Part shown: in pieces, positions 10,593-20,681 of the stretch | Position numbering within the stretch: position 1 is the stretch's first letter | Layout: the number at the start of each line of letters is the position of its first letter | Assembly (NCBI GenBank): GCA_963556695.1 | Contig: CAUWAG010000013.1 | Span: forward strand, 1,426,001 to 1,490,000 | Origin: Anthostomella pinea | Lineage: Eukaryota > Ascomycota > Sordariomycetes > Xylariales > Xylariaceae | Length of the DNA: 64,000 bases | Reading direction: 5' to 3' | The notes under the pieces: model-generated | What the model saw: the letters and a program-made list of their open reading frames with translations, nothing else | The model's database searches: none | Told to the model about the DNA's origin: nothing | Program-made: the position numbers and the translations under genes

Positions 10593-11771
10593 TCAACCCA
10601 AGCTACCAAAGGCCCGTGCTACTGCGAGACTGACGACCGGATAAGACATGATCCTGTCATGAACACCGAACTCCATAATCTCCTCGCGAAGGACGCCCTT
10701 CCGAGTCCGCCGCTCCACGACCCAACCCCCAGCACCGCGATCGATCCTCGACAGCCCCTTCTCCTCTTCAAGCTCGGCATAGCCGATCCCGGCCGGCAGC
10801 GACGCGTTGACGGCATGCCAGAAGAGATGCTCGCTGTGCGACCACGGGATCGTGGTGTCGTCCTTGGCGTGGATGATGCTGATGTGGTACCGCGCCTCCT
10901 CCCCCTTCATGCTCTCGCACAGCCGTACGAACGCCTCTATCTTGGAGTTGCTGGTCCACTTGCTTAGGATGAACGTATTGAGCCACGCCAACACCCGCGG
11001 GAATCGAGCGACGGGGTCCAAGATCGGGATAGTACCAGCAATCCGGTACGTAGCCGTCAGGCTCTCGACGTCGGCGAACGGCGCGACCATGATCAACCCA
11101 GAGAAGAACGTCGGTTCCGGGCGTGTCGCCATGTGGTGTACGAGCGACAAGGCGACAGCGGTCCCCAGCGATTGCGCGAATATCACGATGCGTGAAGCCG
11201 GGATGCCAGCGTCTTCCATGGCCCACCCGGCCAGCGTCGTTGCATCGGTCAGGAGGCCCTGCTCGGATGGGAAGCCGCTGCTGGAGCCGAAGCCGCGGTA
11301 GTCTATGGCCACAGTATGTATGCGCCCCGGCGCGCCCACGGACATTGCTCGATAACTGGGCGGTCGCCAACCCGACCCGAGTGTGCCAGCGGCACCATGG
11401 AAGTATAGCACAAGTAGGGAAGACGGGTCGTCGCGCAGAAGCTTGAAGCTTAGTCTCTCCCGAACATCTCGAACGAGTCCGGGCGGCTCCTGCAGCAGTT
11501 CCTCTTCGTGATGCGCGTAGAGGCCAGGTGGCAGTAAGTGCCAGGCGTATAGGCATTCCCCATCTGGAGTAGGCAGTATAAATGGTGTTACTTGATTGCG
11601 CAAGAAGCCCCATTGCTCGGGCGTGTTGAGGTCCTGGAACCAGGTCTGCGTGACATGGTTGAGGTATATGACTTGGTTCTGGACGGAGGGGATGGTGAGT
11701 AGGCTGATGAAGATGGCGTAGAGGCCGACCAGAGCGGCGAGGCCGTACCCTGTAGATTTCAAGAGGGCCAT
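10593..11771 (-). CDS. ABHD12-like membrane alpha/beta hydrolase
   Basis: Intronless, 392 residues from the ATG at 11771. An N-terminal hydrophobic anchor (about residues 6-26) precedes the hydrolase fold. The oxyanion-side motif YFHGAAGT is followed by GWRPPSYRAM, a pattern typical of the ABHD12/fungal serine-hydrolase group. The nucleophile elbow reads FAQSLG, so the usual first glycine of GXSXG is alanine. A putative catalytic Asp sits in AKDDTTIPW and the His in VHDRIMSYP near the C-terminus. The likely role is hydrolysis of lysophospholipids or monoacylglycerols at an internal membrane, by family only. The frame is also open upstream to 11885, but that extension is His/Asn-rich simple sequence and probably 5' leader. 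Confidence 0.85.
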   Translation of the reverse strand: MALLKSTGYGLAALVGLYAIFISLLTIPSVQNQVIYLNHVTQTWFQDLNTPEQWGFLRNQVTPFILPTPDGECLYAWHLLPPGLYAHHEEELLQEPPGLVRDVRERLSFKLLRDDPSSLLVLYFHGAAGTLGSGWRPPSYRAMSVGAPGRIHTVAIDYRGFGSSSGFPSEQGLLTDATTLAGWAMEDAGIPASRIVIFAQSLGTAVALSLVHHMATRPEPTFFSGLIMVAPFADVESLTATYRIAGTIPILDPVARFPRVLAWLNTFILSKWTSNSKIEAFVRLCESMKGEEARYHISIIHAKDDTTIPWSHSEHLFWHAVNASLPAGIGYAELEEEKGLSRIDRGAGGWVVERRTRKGVLREEIMEFGVHDRIMSYPVVSLAVARAFGSLG

Positions 11772-13130
11772 GACGCTGATGCTGGAGGTTCGGGATTTGA
11801 GGTCGGGAGGAATGTGGTTGTGGTTGTGGTTGTGGTGGGCGAGCGAACAAAGAAACGAGTCACAGAGATGTTGGTCCGATAACACGCGGGCTCTTATCGG
11901 CGTCGTAAGCGAGTCTAGCGAATTGACTCATGATCAATTCGGTTTACCTGCCTTCGTCGTGATGGTATACTTACCTCGTGTACGCAATGCGCACTTCCTC
12001 AATCCTTTCGCCGGCTGCGATTATTGAAAGTTTGACATGTAACCGGTAGTCGTGGCTGCTCCAAAAACCCCGCCACCACCCCTTTCCCCTTTTTACCTCC
12101 CGCACCCCTCATTGGCGTCTTTATACACAAATGTGAATACTTGAAAGCCCTCTTCTACTGGCAACACACCTTGCATCTGCCAATGAAGATGAGAGGCTTG
12201 CTTGATTTGCTCCTTTGCTAGTGAATCGGTGGTCTCTACCAGTGTTACATGAGAAGCTCCCCTCGGGCAGAGCCTTACAATACCCCGACCGTTGTTGAGA
12301 CGTCGGACCGTGATATTGAAATTAACCGCAGCCGACGATATTTGAGAGGGACATGATATTATGAGGATATTACCTTTTCAGCTCGAACAACAAGTGCTTG
12401 CGTCATGTGCTACTATGCGCAGGATGGCGAAGAGATAACGGCGCCTTGACGACACCGGAATAGTAGCAAACCATCGGCAAACACCACGCTGTACTGTACT
12501 GACTATTAAAGCAACCAAATAGCTTTCATTATTGGTCAAGTCTTCCTCTAAATCAGTGCTCCTTGTTCTGGTTTGTAGTGCCCGCGGGCAATATGATGTC
12601 CCACATCCCCACGAGGTATACGGAAGGAGGTGTATAGATAACTTGACATGAAGATAGGTGAAGAGTTTAAACCCTTTGCCATATGACCTGTAGCAAGTTT
12701 ATGGTACCATTGTACGGCCGAGACAGAGCTTTGATGGTTTCCAGGTTACTGTTTTGAATTAGGGGTAAATCTCCTAGGAGACCCTGCTGCGGAAAATCAT
12801 CGTTCATCCACCCTTCCCCCACCGGCCACTGTATTTTGTGTCCCTTACTCAAATTCTGGCCCGTGTCTTGTTGCCCGGCAGATTGCCTCTTCTGACATGA
12901 TTTTTCCGTCAAACCATTCATTCTTCGCAACCACTTTCACGCTGATGTCCGCAAAGCTCACGAACCAACCGACACTACTCCCCTGCCGCAGAAGCACACT
13001 TTACAGACCCTGAAGCTGTTGTCCTTCCTTACGTTCCGATTTCGAATACAATGTCGAAGAAGGAACTGGCTTCTGGCGTGCCGGGTTGTTACCCTTACCG
13101 CACGCAATCAAGGTTCTTCCCACGGGATCG
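11772..13130. other. Intergenic / divergent promoter region
   Basis: Lies between divergently read genes. It contains a GGTTGT repeat near 11815-11836, CT-rich stretches around 12060-12110 and no recognisable coding sequence. A possible alternative 5' exon of the next gene begins at an ATG at 13051, but I could not find a splice pair that keeps frame. Confidence 0.5.
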
Positions 13131-14646
13131 ATGCCGCAATGTTGCAGACGCAGCAGCTTCTCGCAATGGAGAAAATGGTACGGACCAGAACCCCCGGATC
13201 GTTTTCTGAAGGGTAAACTAATTCTCGAAGGTCGCTCTCATATAGCTAGCTCTGAAGTCGAGCCAGTTCTTGACGTTCTCATTGACCCTGGCATCTGGGG
13301 TCCCATCGACTGGGAAGCACGTCTGGCGAGATTCCACCACGCGTTTCTGTCTCGCAATCTCGAGTCTCAGCATGCCGTTCCTGGCAAATGTAACGTCGAA
13401 GCGACACCTTATGTACTTCCGGGTCATAAGAGCACCCAGGCGAAGCACACGCCAGTACACGAAGAGACCCAGCCAATCGATCGCATATGTCATCTACAGT
13501 CTCGGACTGTCGACCCAGCATCACTCCTGGACACAAGCCCCAATGGGGATATGAGAACGCATCAACGCGTTCAGCCGATCGATGCAGACGCAGGTATGCA
13601 TATACGGGGATCCGGCCCCCAATCTGATCTTGTGGGACCAGAGGACATGCAGAGCTCATCAAGAGACAACGCCGAGGCCATGGACATAGCCTCAACCCGA
13701 CCCCCTAATTCACACGATCAGCCACTTGACCACAACCTCAACTATAAGGGCAATGCCAATCTGAGCCGCAACACGAGCGCAGACATACCCCAATACCAAA
13801 ACTGTCGACTGTGGATTACACGCCTGCCACCACACTGCGGCCACCATCTGCTGCTCTCCTCAGTCGACTCTACCGGTCCTATTCACGCCTTGCACATCAA
13901 CCCTCCTATACCGAACAACGACACCAGTGCCGGATACCGTAATCTCTATACATCAGCAGCCTCCTTGACATTCTTCCGTGAAGAAGACGCGAACAAGTTC
14001 CTCGCCCGCCACGCCGTGGACCCCTTTTCCGTCAATGGATATGCCACCACCATAAGCCGCCATCGCATCCGGACGAGAGCGGTGCCAGTCAATGGACAGT
14101 CGCGTGTGCTCGACGTCAGCGGCCCGGTGGGCCTTGTCGAGCCTGAGCGGCTGGCGAGTCTGTTCCGAGAGAAATGGGGCATACGTTTCGACACCGATTA
14201 TGTCACCCACGAGGTCACAGGTGATGAGGCGCGGGTGGAATGGGCATTCGGAAGCTTTCGCGCCCAGGCCCAGGCGGTCTATGCGAGGATTACCCAGGAG
14301 TACTCTGGCGTGGTCTCTGTGCGGTATCAACCGGACCCGTGTGTGCGAGCTGGTGAGCCCATCCGATAAGCACTGCTGCAATGTCTTGTCCTCTGCCTCT
14401 GTTCGCATGTCATTGCGCATCCCAAAGGCTGCGCCATGTTCCTTACTAATTTATCTCTTTTAGGTAGATAACGACGTCACACCTGATAGGCAGTCTGAAA
14501 ACATCGACGAGGTATATGAGCCGGTCGTCGCACTTCCGCGTAGCCAGCCGCTGCGACTCTTTTTCGACCGGGTGGCAATCGACAGACAGTTCCCCCAAAT
14601 CCGGACAACACATTCTAACAGTGCATGTGTGGTATCAAGCCAGTAA
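13131..14646 (+). CDS. RRM-like protein of unknown function
   Basis: Exon 1 is 13131-14352 and exon 2 is 14468-14646. The 115-bp intron (GTGAGC...GTAG) is inferred because it extends the frame by 59 codons, to give 466 residues. The N-terminal half is polar and probably disordered. The C-terminal half holds two segments that look like degenerate RNA-recognition folds. The first has the RNP2-like strand RLWITRLPP and the RNP1-like strand ASLTFFREEDANKFL. The second runs from VLDVSGPVGLVEPERLASLF to ARVEWAF. RNA binding is therefore inference. The start is uncertain: 13131 is the first in-frame ATG, and the frame is open upstream to 13086. The 3' end lies only 64 bp from the stop of the convergent ABM gene. 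Confidence 0.65.
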
Positions 14647-14710
14647 GGGGGTGTACCTGGTACTGTAGAGGAGTCATCAACGAGAGGTGAATCTACGCGG
14701 CCGGGCTACG

Positions 14711-15557
14711 TCAGCATATGCACTTCAAAACGGCTTTATGGGGGAAAACGTACTTCACATGATGCATCTCGATCCTCTTCGCACTGCCCCGCAGCAAATG
14801 GATATTATCCCTGAACACCTGCGTGTTCCGGAACGCCATGTGCTGATCTACAGACTGCCACCCGATCAACAAGACAGCTGCCTTGCCCTTGACACCCTCT
14901 CTCGCGACCTCCTCGTGCGTCGTCCCGACCGCCCAGCCGAGGATACCGTCGGCGTCCTTGAACGCGCCCTCGGTGGCTTTCTTGACGTTCTCGAAGTAAT
15001 CGGAGGGCGGCTCGCCGTCGAAGTAGAAGGTTGCGATTTCGGTCGCTGGGGCGGAGAGGCATTTCGTGGCGTTGCCTTCGGGCTTGAAGTCCTAACATGG
15101 GACAACGGGTGCGATTGTTAGCGCACGCTTCGAAGCTGAGAACAAAGCCGAGTTCATTCAAAGGGCGAGCGAATGGTAGGCCGAGCTGGGAGGGACGGGT
15201 GTAGAAGCTTACGGCGTGCATCATCTTCGGCTCGCCATCCACCAAGCTCATGAATCGATCCAGGAAGGGCCCATATGTGCTCGAGGCCATGAAATCCTTG
15301 TGGCTCTGCAGGCTGTCCCATTCTACCAAGGTGTGTCAGAGTATCGTTCGACCAGCTAAGTCACGGTACTACTCACCAACCATGAGCTGAAAATCGGTAG
15401 GGTTCTCGACTGACGACCCAAAGTTGATCTGCCTCATGCCGTCGACTGTCCTCAGCGTAGCGAACGTGCTCTCAACGACCTTTGCTGCATCGGTTTCAGG
15501 GTCGCTGACATTCATGCCGGCTTTGAAGGGGAAGATTGCGTTCTCTGTGGTAGGCAT
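14711..15557 (-). CDS. ABM-type dimeric alpha/beta-barrel protein, two repeats
   Basis: Three exons on the minus strand: 15557-15377, 15322-15213 and 15091-14711. Introns have GTGAGT and GTAAGC donors and all phases fit, giving 223 residues. Each half resembles the antibiotic-biosynthesis-monooxygenase/stress-responsive ferredoxin-like fold. In the first half, residues with the pattern LMVEWDSLQSHKDFM match the strand-helix signature. In the second, LIGWQSVDQHMAF is the equivalent, so the protein looks like an internal duplication. These proteins act on aromatic polyketides or are heme/quinone-related; no substrate can be given. The last exon has a GTACGT near its end, so an extra small intron and a different C-terminus are possible. 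Confidence 0.7.
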
Positions 15558-15930
15558 AGTGGTTGATGTTCGGGTGTTGTGTGTGGGATATTGATGCGAT
15601 TCGTCTACTCTAAGAACGGGGACGTCAAAGTCTAGTCAGGCAATCTCTATTGTTCACGAATGGTCGATATTACAGTCAGATTCGAAGGTATATAAACCTG
15701 CAATTCACTACTTATACAAAGCGACCGTTCCGAACGATGATGCACCTCGGCAGCTCGAGACCCCTCCATGCATCACGTCGGGTGCGTCATGATTCAAGGA
15801 CCACCCCACCAAACATTGCAAGATAGAAGAGCGGCCGACGTAACAACTTGAAGGTTCTATTGCTGTATGAGTGAGTACCTTGATGACTTTACCTCCAAGG
15901 TTGGCAGACGACGTACATACATATCAGACG

Positions 15931-17037
15931 ATGGCAGAAGACCAACGTTCCGCTCTTCTACGAGCATCGAAGCCAGCAACCAAGGAGCTCTTCAGCACAC
16001 TGATCACGGCGAACCACATCTTGTAGGTGAATCTGGCATATCATATCGACCTATGCCACCGAGCCATCACACTAATCGGCACCATACTTACACTTCCAGG
16101 CATTACCACAACGTCGTCGACGCATACGGTCACATCTCCGTGCGCAACCCGCAGGACCCATCAACCTTCTTCATATCGAAGTCCCTAGCCCCCGCGCTGG
16201 TGTCCTCGAGGGGAGACTTGGAGGAGTATCGTGTATCCGACGCCAGCCCGGTCAACAAGGATGCGCCGAAGGGCTATGCCGAGCGGTACATTCACAGCGA
16301 GATCTACAAGAAGTACGCGGGCGTCAACTCGGTGATCCACGCCCATTCCGAGGTCGTGTTGCCGTTCAGCATCAGCAGTATACCGCTGCGACCTGTGTTC
16401 CACATGGGCGGTGTCATGGGTAAGGATGGATAGCTCCATGTAACATAGTAGTCGTGAGTTGAGCGACTACCATGGGAAAGTTACTGACAGCCAATATATA
16501 TCAGGAGCTCAATGTCCTGTTTACGACATCCAACAACACTACAAGTCATCTGACAACTCGCACTCGATGCTAGTCACCAACGAGCACCTCGGAGCGGGCC
16601 TGGCAGCCGGCTTTACACCCACCACCATGATGTCCAAGACGACGAACCTCATCCGGAACTTCGTGACCTCCCAGCCTGCTCAGGCGGTAGACTACCCGCC
16701 AAACCCGACGGTGCTCATGCGTGGCCACGGCTTCACCTGCATCGGCGAGACGATTCAGGAAGCCGTGTACCGAGCCATCTTCACCTGCACCAACGCCCGT
16801 GTCCAGACGACCGCGCTGCTTATGCAGGGGTCGTACAACGTCGGGCTGGTCGGAGAGCGACTCGGTGGCGGCGATCGGGAGACCGGACCTGCGAAGCATG
16901 AGGACATCCAGTACCTCAGCGATCGGGAGTGCAAGGATGCGTGGACGGCGAATCAGGGCCATGCTGAGAGGCCTTGGAGGCTCTGGTGTGCTGAGGTTGA
17001 GGTGTCCAAGCTCTATCGAAATGATGGGTACTTGTAA
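15931..17037 (+). CDS. Class II aldolase/adducin-domain protein
   Basis: Three exons: 15931-16022, 16100-16419 and 16505-17037. They are joined by introns with GTAGGT and GTAAGG donors, and the frame is kept throughout, giving 314 residues. The first splice produces TANHILHYHNVVDAYGHISV, the typical start of the fold. Zn-binding His candidates are in VIHAHSEVV and in RGHGF. Family members are fuculose-phosphate-type aldolases or decarboxylase-like enzymes. Fungal copies are usually orphan, so the substrate is unknown. An overlapping upstream ATG at 15867 is in a frame that skips the conserved start, so 15931 is preferred. The cytosol is the likely site because no signal is seen. Confidence 0.85.
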
Positions 17038-17780
17038 TATAAGATCACATGGACCCCCGCGGATTGTGAAACTGGTCTAGCCACTCGCTTTCCTCATCTC
17101 CCTGTTGTGGTAGTATTGATTATCTTGTTACCAGTTCAAATTAAGCAATTCGTTCTCAGAGTGAACATGTGGCTGTCCCTTATCAAGGTTCACGATGGCG
17201 TCAACCAACGCGTCGCGCGAACCTTGATGGCAGGCAAGCAGCCACGGCCACATGTTGGGGTCCGCTAGGTCTTCAGCTCCCCCCAAATCCAAATGCTGTC
17301 ACCTTGTGTCTCGAATGCTGTTGAGTGATTAATAAGGACACCTTTCTTGAGAGCGCTAGCGTAGACGGTCCGATCCTTCTCGAGGATCCTCTATTATGTC
17401 TTTCCGCGAAGGGAACACTGACAATTTCCCCCTCCCATACCTATTTTTGGTGGACGGTTAGCTGTCTTTCTTGTCCGCCACTACACGCGGACGAGTGCGA
17501 GTCGCCAGACAGTCGTGTGTATCCGACACAAGCAGTCTCGTGAGCCTCGCCAAGCCCGACTATTTGATGAGTCCCGTTCGAGAGCCTTCGGGTTATATTT
17601 CGATACTGACTGGGACCATGGACGGCGAGGCCCGAGTTGAATCAACTTGAATGGCTAGTTGGAGCCCTTTCGGCCCGTCATGTGTCACCCAGCCTGTTTG
17701 AATCACCAGCACGAGAGGAAAATATGAGTATGCAAGTACGGATCTTTCATTCCAAGTGCTTCTCAGAAGACACTGTCCCT
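17038..17780. other. Intergenic between convergent genes
   Basis: No gene recognised; only short open frames. Confidence 0.6.
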
Positions 17781-19301
17781 TCAGCGGTAAATGCCTCCTG
17801 GCGATTGCCGCTCGTCATGGAAGACCTTCTGATGGTGCTCCTCTAACCTATCGCAGAGCCTCTTGCGGGAGTTCCAGTCCCGAATGACACCAGCCAACTC
17901 ACAGCCCGTCTGCACTAGCAGATCCCAAACACTGCTCTCCAGGTCGAACCCAAACAGCTTCTGTTGGTCCGACTTGGAGCCGAGCAATCTGAGCCTCGAC
18001 TTGCCGTCCGCCGACACCAGGTCACCCTCGTCCACCAGGTGGCCCGCGTTCATCTTGGGCGTATTGGAGTGCAGGAACGCTGGACGGACCGTGCCCGGCT
18101 TTCCTTGGCTCTTGGCAAGATCGTCACTGGGGAGATGCTGGACCATGGCAGTTCCCCGGTAGGATCTCCCGTCGTCTCTGCCAATGTTACCAACCGGTGT
18201 CTTCACGCGGTAATAGGTCGCATTCAGAACAACGGCAGCAGCCATGAACGTCTCCTTGTCACCCTGCCCCAGCGCACCTTGACTAAGAAGCGGGTAATAT
18301 AGATGCCCAAACACGTTGTAGTAGGTGGCCAGCAGAAGAGGCGCGAGATGTGTTCTCTTATTGACCACGAGTTGGCCGGCTTCGCTCGACGTCGCGGGCA
18401 AATTCGCGGGGAATCCAGGAACTCCGACAACACTCCAGAACTTGGGCGACTCAGTCGCACCCCAGAAATCGGGCCATACGATGAGCCCACTCGAAATGTA
18501 CGGCTCCGTCTCGAAGATGTCGGTGGTCGGATCAGCCACGGGAATGCTGTCACTGTCGAGCAACAGCACCTCCTCGAACGAGGAGAACAACAGGGCCGGC
18601 GCCTTGAGCTGGTAGTGCCTGATAGCCAGCTTGGCGCCGTCGACACTGCTCTGCGCTAGGATGTGCGCAAGCACGACGCACCGCGCATTGAGCTTGGGGA
18701 GGTAGCTTTCGCAGACCTCGACCTCATACTCATCGTCGTCGGGCACGAAAACCTCGACTGACAGTGTACAACCGGCGCGTCGCAGCATATGAATGCTCAC
18801 AATAGCCGGGCCGAAATACTCTCCGCCACCGACCATAACAATGCCGCGCCCCTGGAATATGGACTCGTCGCCCGCAATGTTCTCCAGCAGCTCTTTGACA
18901 AATCGGGTATGCGGTCGGCCGATAGCTGAAACGAGAGACTCCCGCTCGTTGCTTACGAGGTCGTAGTATGGCTTCCGCGACGCGTTGGGGTCGGACGGCT
19001 CAAAGATGCTCGCCGTGCCTCGGAGTTGGACGGTGGTCGTGGGATCCGGGCGGGCGTCGTACATGATCTGGCTCCATTTCCGCCAGAAGGGACCGATATC
19101 GATGGTCTTGGCATCGTCAACATGGGGCGCATGCCGGTCTTCTCCAGCTTCGTTGCTTATTCGAGTTGCTGCTGCGATCAGAGTCCCGGGGACGACGATC
19201 TTGTTGACTGTGGTATAGGCCGACGTGTTGCGAGAGAGGAAGAGGAAGAAGATAGCAAGCGGGATCATCAAGGCCAGCCATCGCAAAGCAAATTGTCGCA
19301 T
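17781..19301 (-). CDS. Alpha-1,2-mannosyltransferase, Mnn2/GT71 type
   Basis: Intronless, 506 residues. It is a type II membrane protein with a hydrophobic anchor at about residues 6-23 directly after the start, then a stem and a Golgi-lumenal catalytic domain. The GT71 hallmark EEVLLLDSDSIPV, holding the DXD metal site, is at about residue 250. GRGIVMVGGGEYFGPAIVSI is the conserved N-terminal strand of the domain. GALGQGDKETFMAAAVVL, with YYRV just after, matches the C-terminal part. Mnn2/Mnn5 enzymes add the first alpha-1,2-mannose branches to N-glycan outer chains. Length and motif order agree with the family. Which paralogue it represents cannot be told. Confidence 0.88.
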   Translation of the reverse strand: MRQFALRWLALMIPLAIFFLFLSRNTSAYTTVNKIVVPGTLIAAATRISNEAGEDRHAPHVDDAKTIDIGPFWRKWSQIMYDARPDPTTTVQLRGTASIFEPSDPNASRKPYYDLVSNERESLVSAIGRPHTRFVKELLENIAGDESIFQGRGIVMVGGGEYFGPAIVSIHMLRRAGCTLSVEVFVPDDDEYEVEVCESYLPKLNARCVVLAHILAQSSVDGAKLAIRHYQLKAPALLFSSFEEVLLLDSDSIPVADPTTDIFETEPYISSGLIVWPDFWGATESPKFWSVVGVPGFPANLPATSSEAGQLVVNKRTHLAPLLLATYYNVFGHLYYPLLSQGALGQGDKETFMAAAVVLNATYYRVKTPVGNIGRDDGRSYRGTAMVQHLPSDDLAKSQGKPGTVRPAFLHSNTPKMNAGHLVDEGDLVSADGKSRLRLLGSKSDQQKLFGFDLESSVWDLLVQTGCELAGVIRDWNSRKRLCDRLEEHHQKVFHDERQSPGGIYR

Positions 19302-19835
19302 TTTGAGAGGTAGGTTCCATCGTCTTTAGAAGCTTGAACTTCAGCTAAGCTTTCGGGTGGGTTATACGATGCCCGCTTTCTCTTTCTCGTGGACGGATGA
19401 TACGGTGCAATCAATGGCTGGAATGCGCGCGCAAGAGGGGCCAACATAAGTTGACGCGTAAGCTCAAGAACAAACATACCTAAGATACTCGTAATGATGC
19501 ATATTATTCTTCAAACCCCTAGAAGGTCTGGATAGTGGCATAACCAGCTAGTTTGGCCATGGAGTTGATACTTGGGACTGAAGCGGTTGTCCTCTGCAGA
19601 GGCTTGAGCATGTATCGGCCATCATTCAAAGCCCTCATACGGTCTCCTGCTTACAACTATTCGCAACCCAGAGTTGGGCAAGCCCTGATGCTCGACACTC
19701 GGCCTAGGAGAGACATACTTGATTCCCGTCTTCATGCTCGGTTCCACCCGGACTGGTCCAGACGGGACTGCGGCCCGGCCCGGCCCCGCCCCGCGTCATG
19801 TAAGCTGCTGCTACGGCCAACTTGGACAGCTGCAG
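19302..19835. other. Intergenic / upstream of mannosyltransferase
   Basis: The proximal part is probably the promoter of the mannosyltransferase. A GC-rich patch near 19765-19797 precedes the glutamine-synthetase-like relic and may be its decayed upstream coding sequence. Confidence 0.45.
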
Positions 19836-20129
19836 GTGGCTGGTCTTGATTGCGCCCTATGGCCGCGAACATTACTCCACAAAACGGTCGAGAAAGCTGC
19901 CGTGCAGGGCTTGAGCTTCCTCGTGGGGCTCGAGAACGAGTTTGTCGCCATGGAACGGACTCCCGACGGCCCGAAGATGTACCGCCCCATTGAGCCGCAG
20001 ACTGCTAGTAAGAGGTGCTGGGGAAAGGTCGATGTGAGTGACTTGATAGGGGCATTGGGACCAGCCGCCGAGGAGGGGAGATGTGAGGTGATTTCTTTCA
20101 AAGAAGAGAACGTCCTTGATGAATTATGA
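19836..20129 (+). pseudogene. Glutamine-synthetase-like gene relic
   Basis: A short plus-strand frame contains a block typical of the fungal GS/FluG-like family: CPRTLL-like LWPRTLLHKTVEKAA, then GLSFLVGLENEFVAMER, corresponding to the start of the GS catalytic domain where GFEIEF-type sequence is expected. Nothing before or after continues the family, and the remainder of the about 400-residue catalytic domain is missing from the window. It is therefore a truncated remnant. The isoleucine-to-asparagine change in GLENEF also argues for loss of function. Confidence 0.6.
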
Positions 20130-20681
20130 AGTTTTCTCCTTTGATTCAGATCCACAAGCCCGAATCGAGTCGACCATTGTCACCCATCGATGTCGTCGAC
20201 AAGCAATGGGAAAGGAATTTTCATTAGCAACCGCAACCACCGGTGATACGAGAAGGGAATTTTTTTATATGAGTCTGAATGAGGCGTGGGCCGAAGACTT
20301 ATAGAAAAGTCGTCCGAGCCGATGAAAAAGGCCTGGAATAGGGGTCGAAGATTGTAATCTAGAGACTTACCTCTTAGAGGAGACTAGGCACGTACAAGCA
20401 CAGCAGAGACACCCAAACAATAAGCACCAACGTAGTAGAAAGTACTGAGATCAGATTAGCACCATAACTCCTGAGCCTATAGGCTCTATATATCTGGTAA
20501 ACAAAACACAAGGAAAATCAGTCATATCTTACCTGAAGATATATGTCAGTAGAAGGCCTATCAGCACAACCCTCACTATCTCTCCACTCAAGCCAGGACA
20601 CGGTCAGCAACTCAGCCCAACCCCCAAGCTATCCATCCGCCTTCTCGAAGGCAAAATCCTGCATCCGCGTAACATCCGACG
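20130..20681. other. Intergenic
   Basis: 3' flank of the next minus-strand gene and decayed sequence after the glutamine-synthetase relic; nothing else seen. Confidence 0.55.

Noticed and set aside
10768..11850. 360-codon open frame in a second minus-strand frame over the ABHD12-like gene
   Set aside because: Shadow of the hydrolase; His/Arg/Pro-rich with no domain, while the other frame carries the hydrolase motifs.
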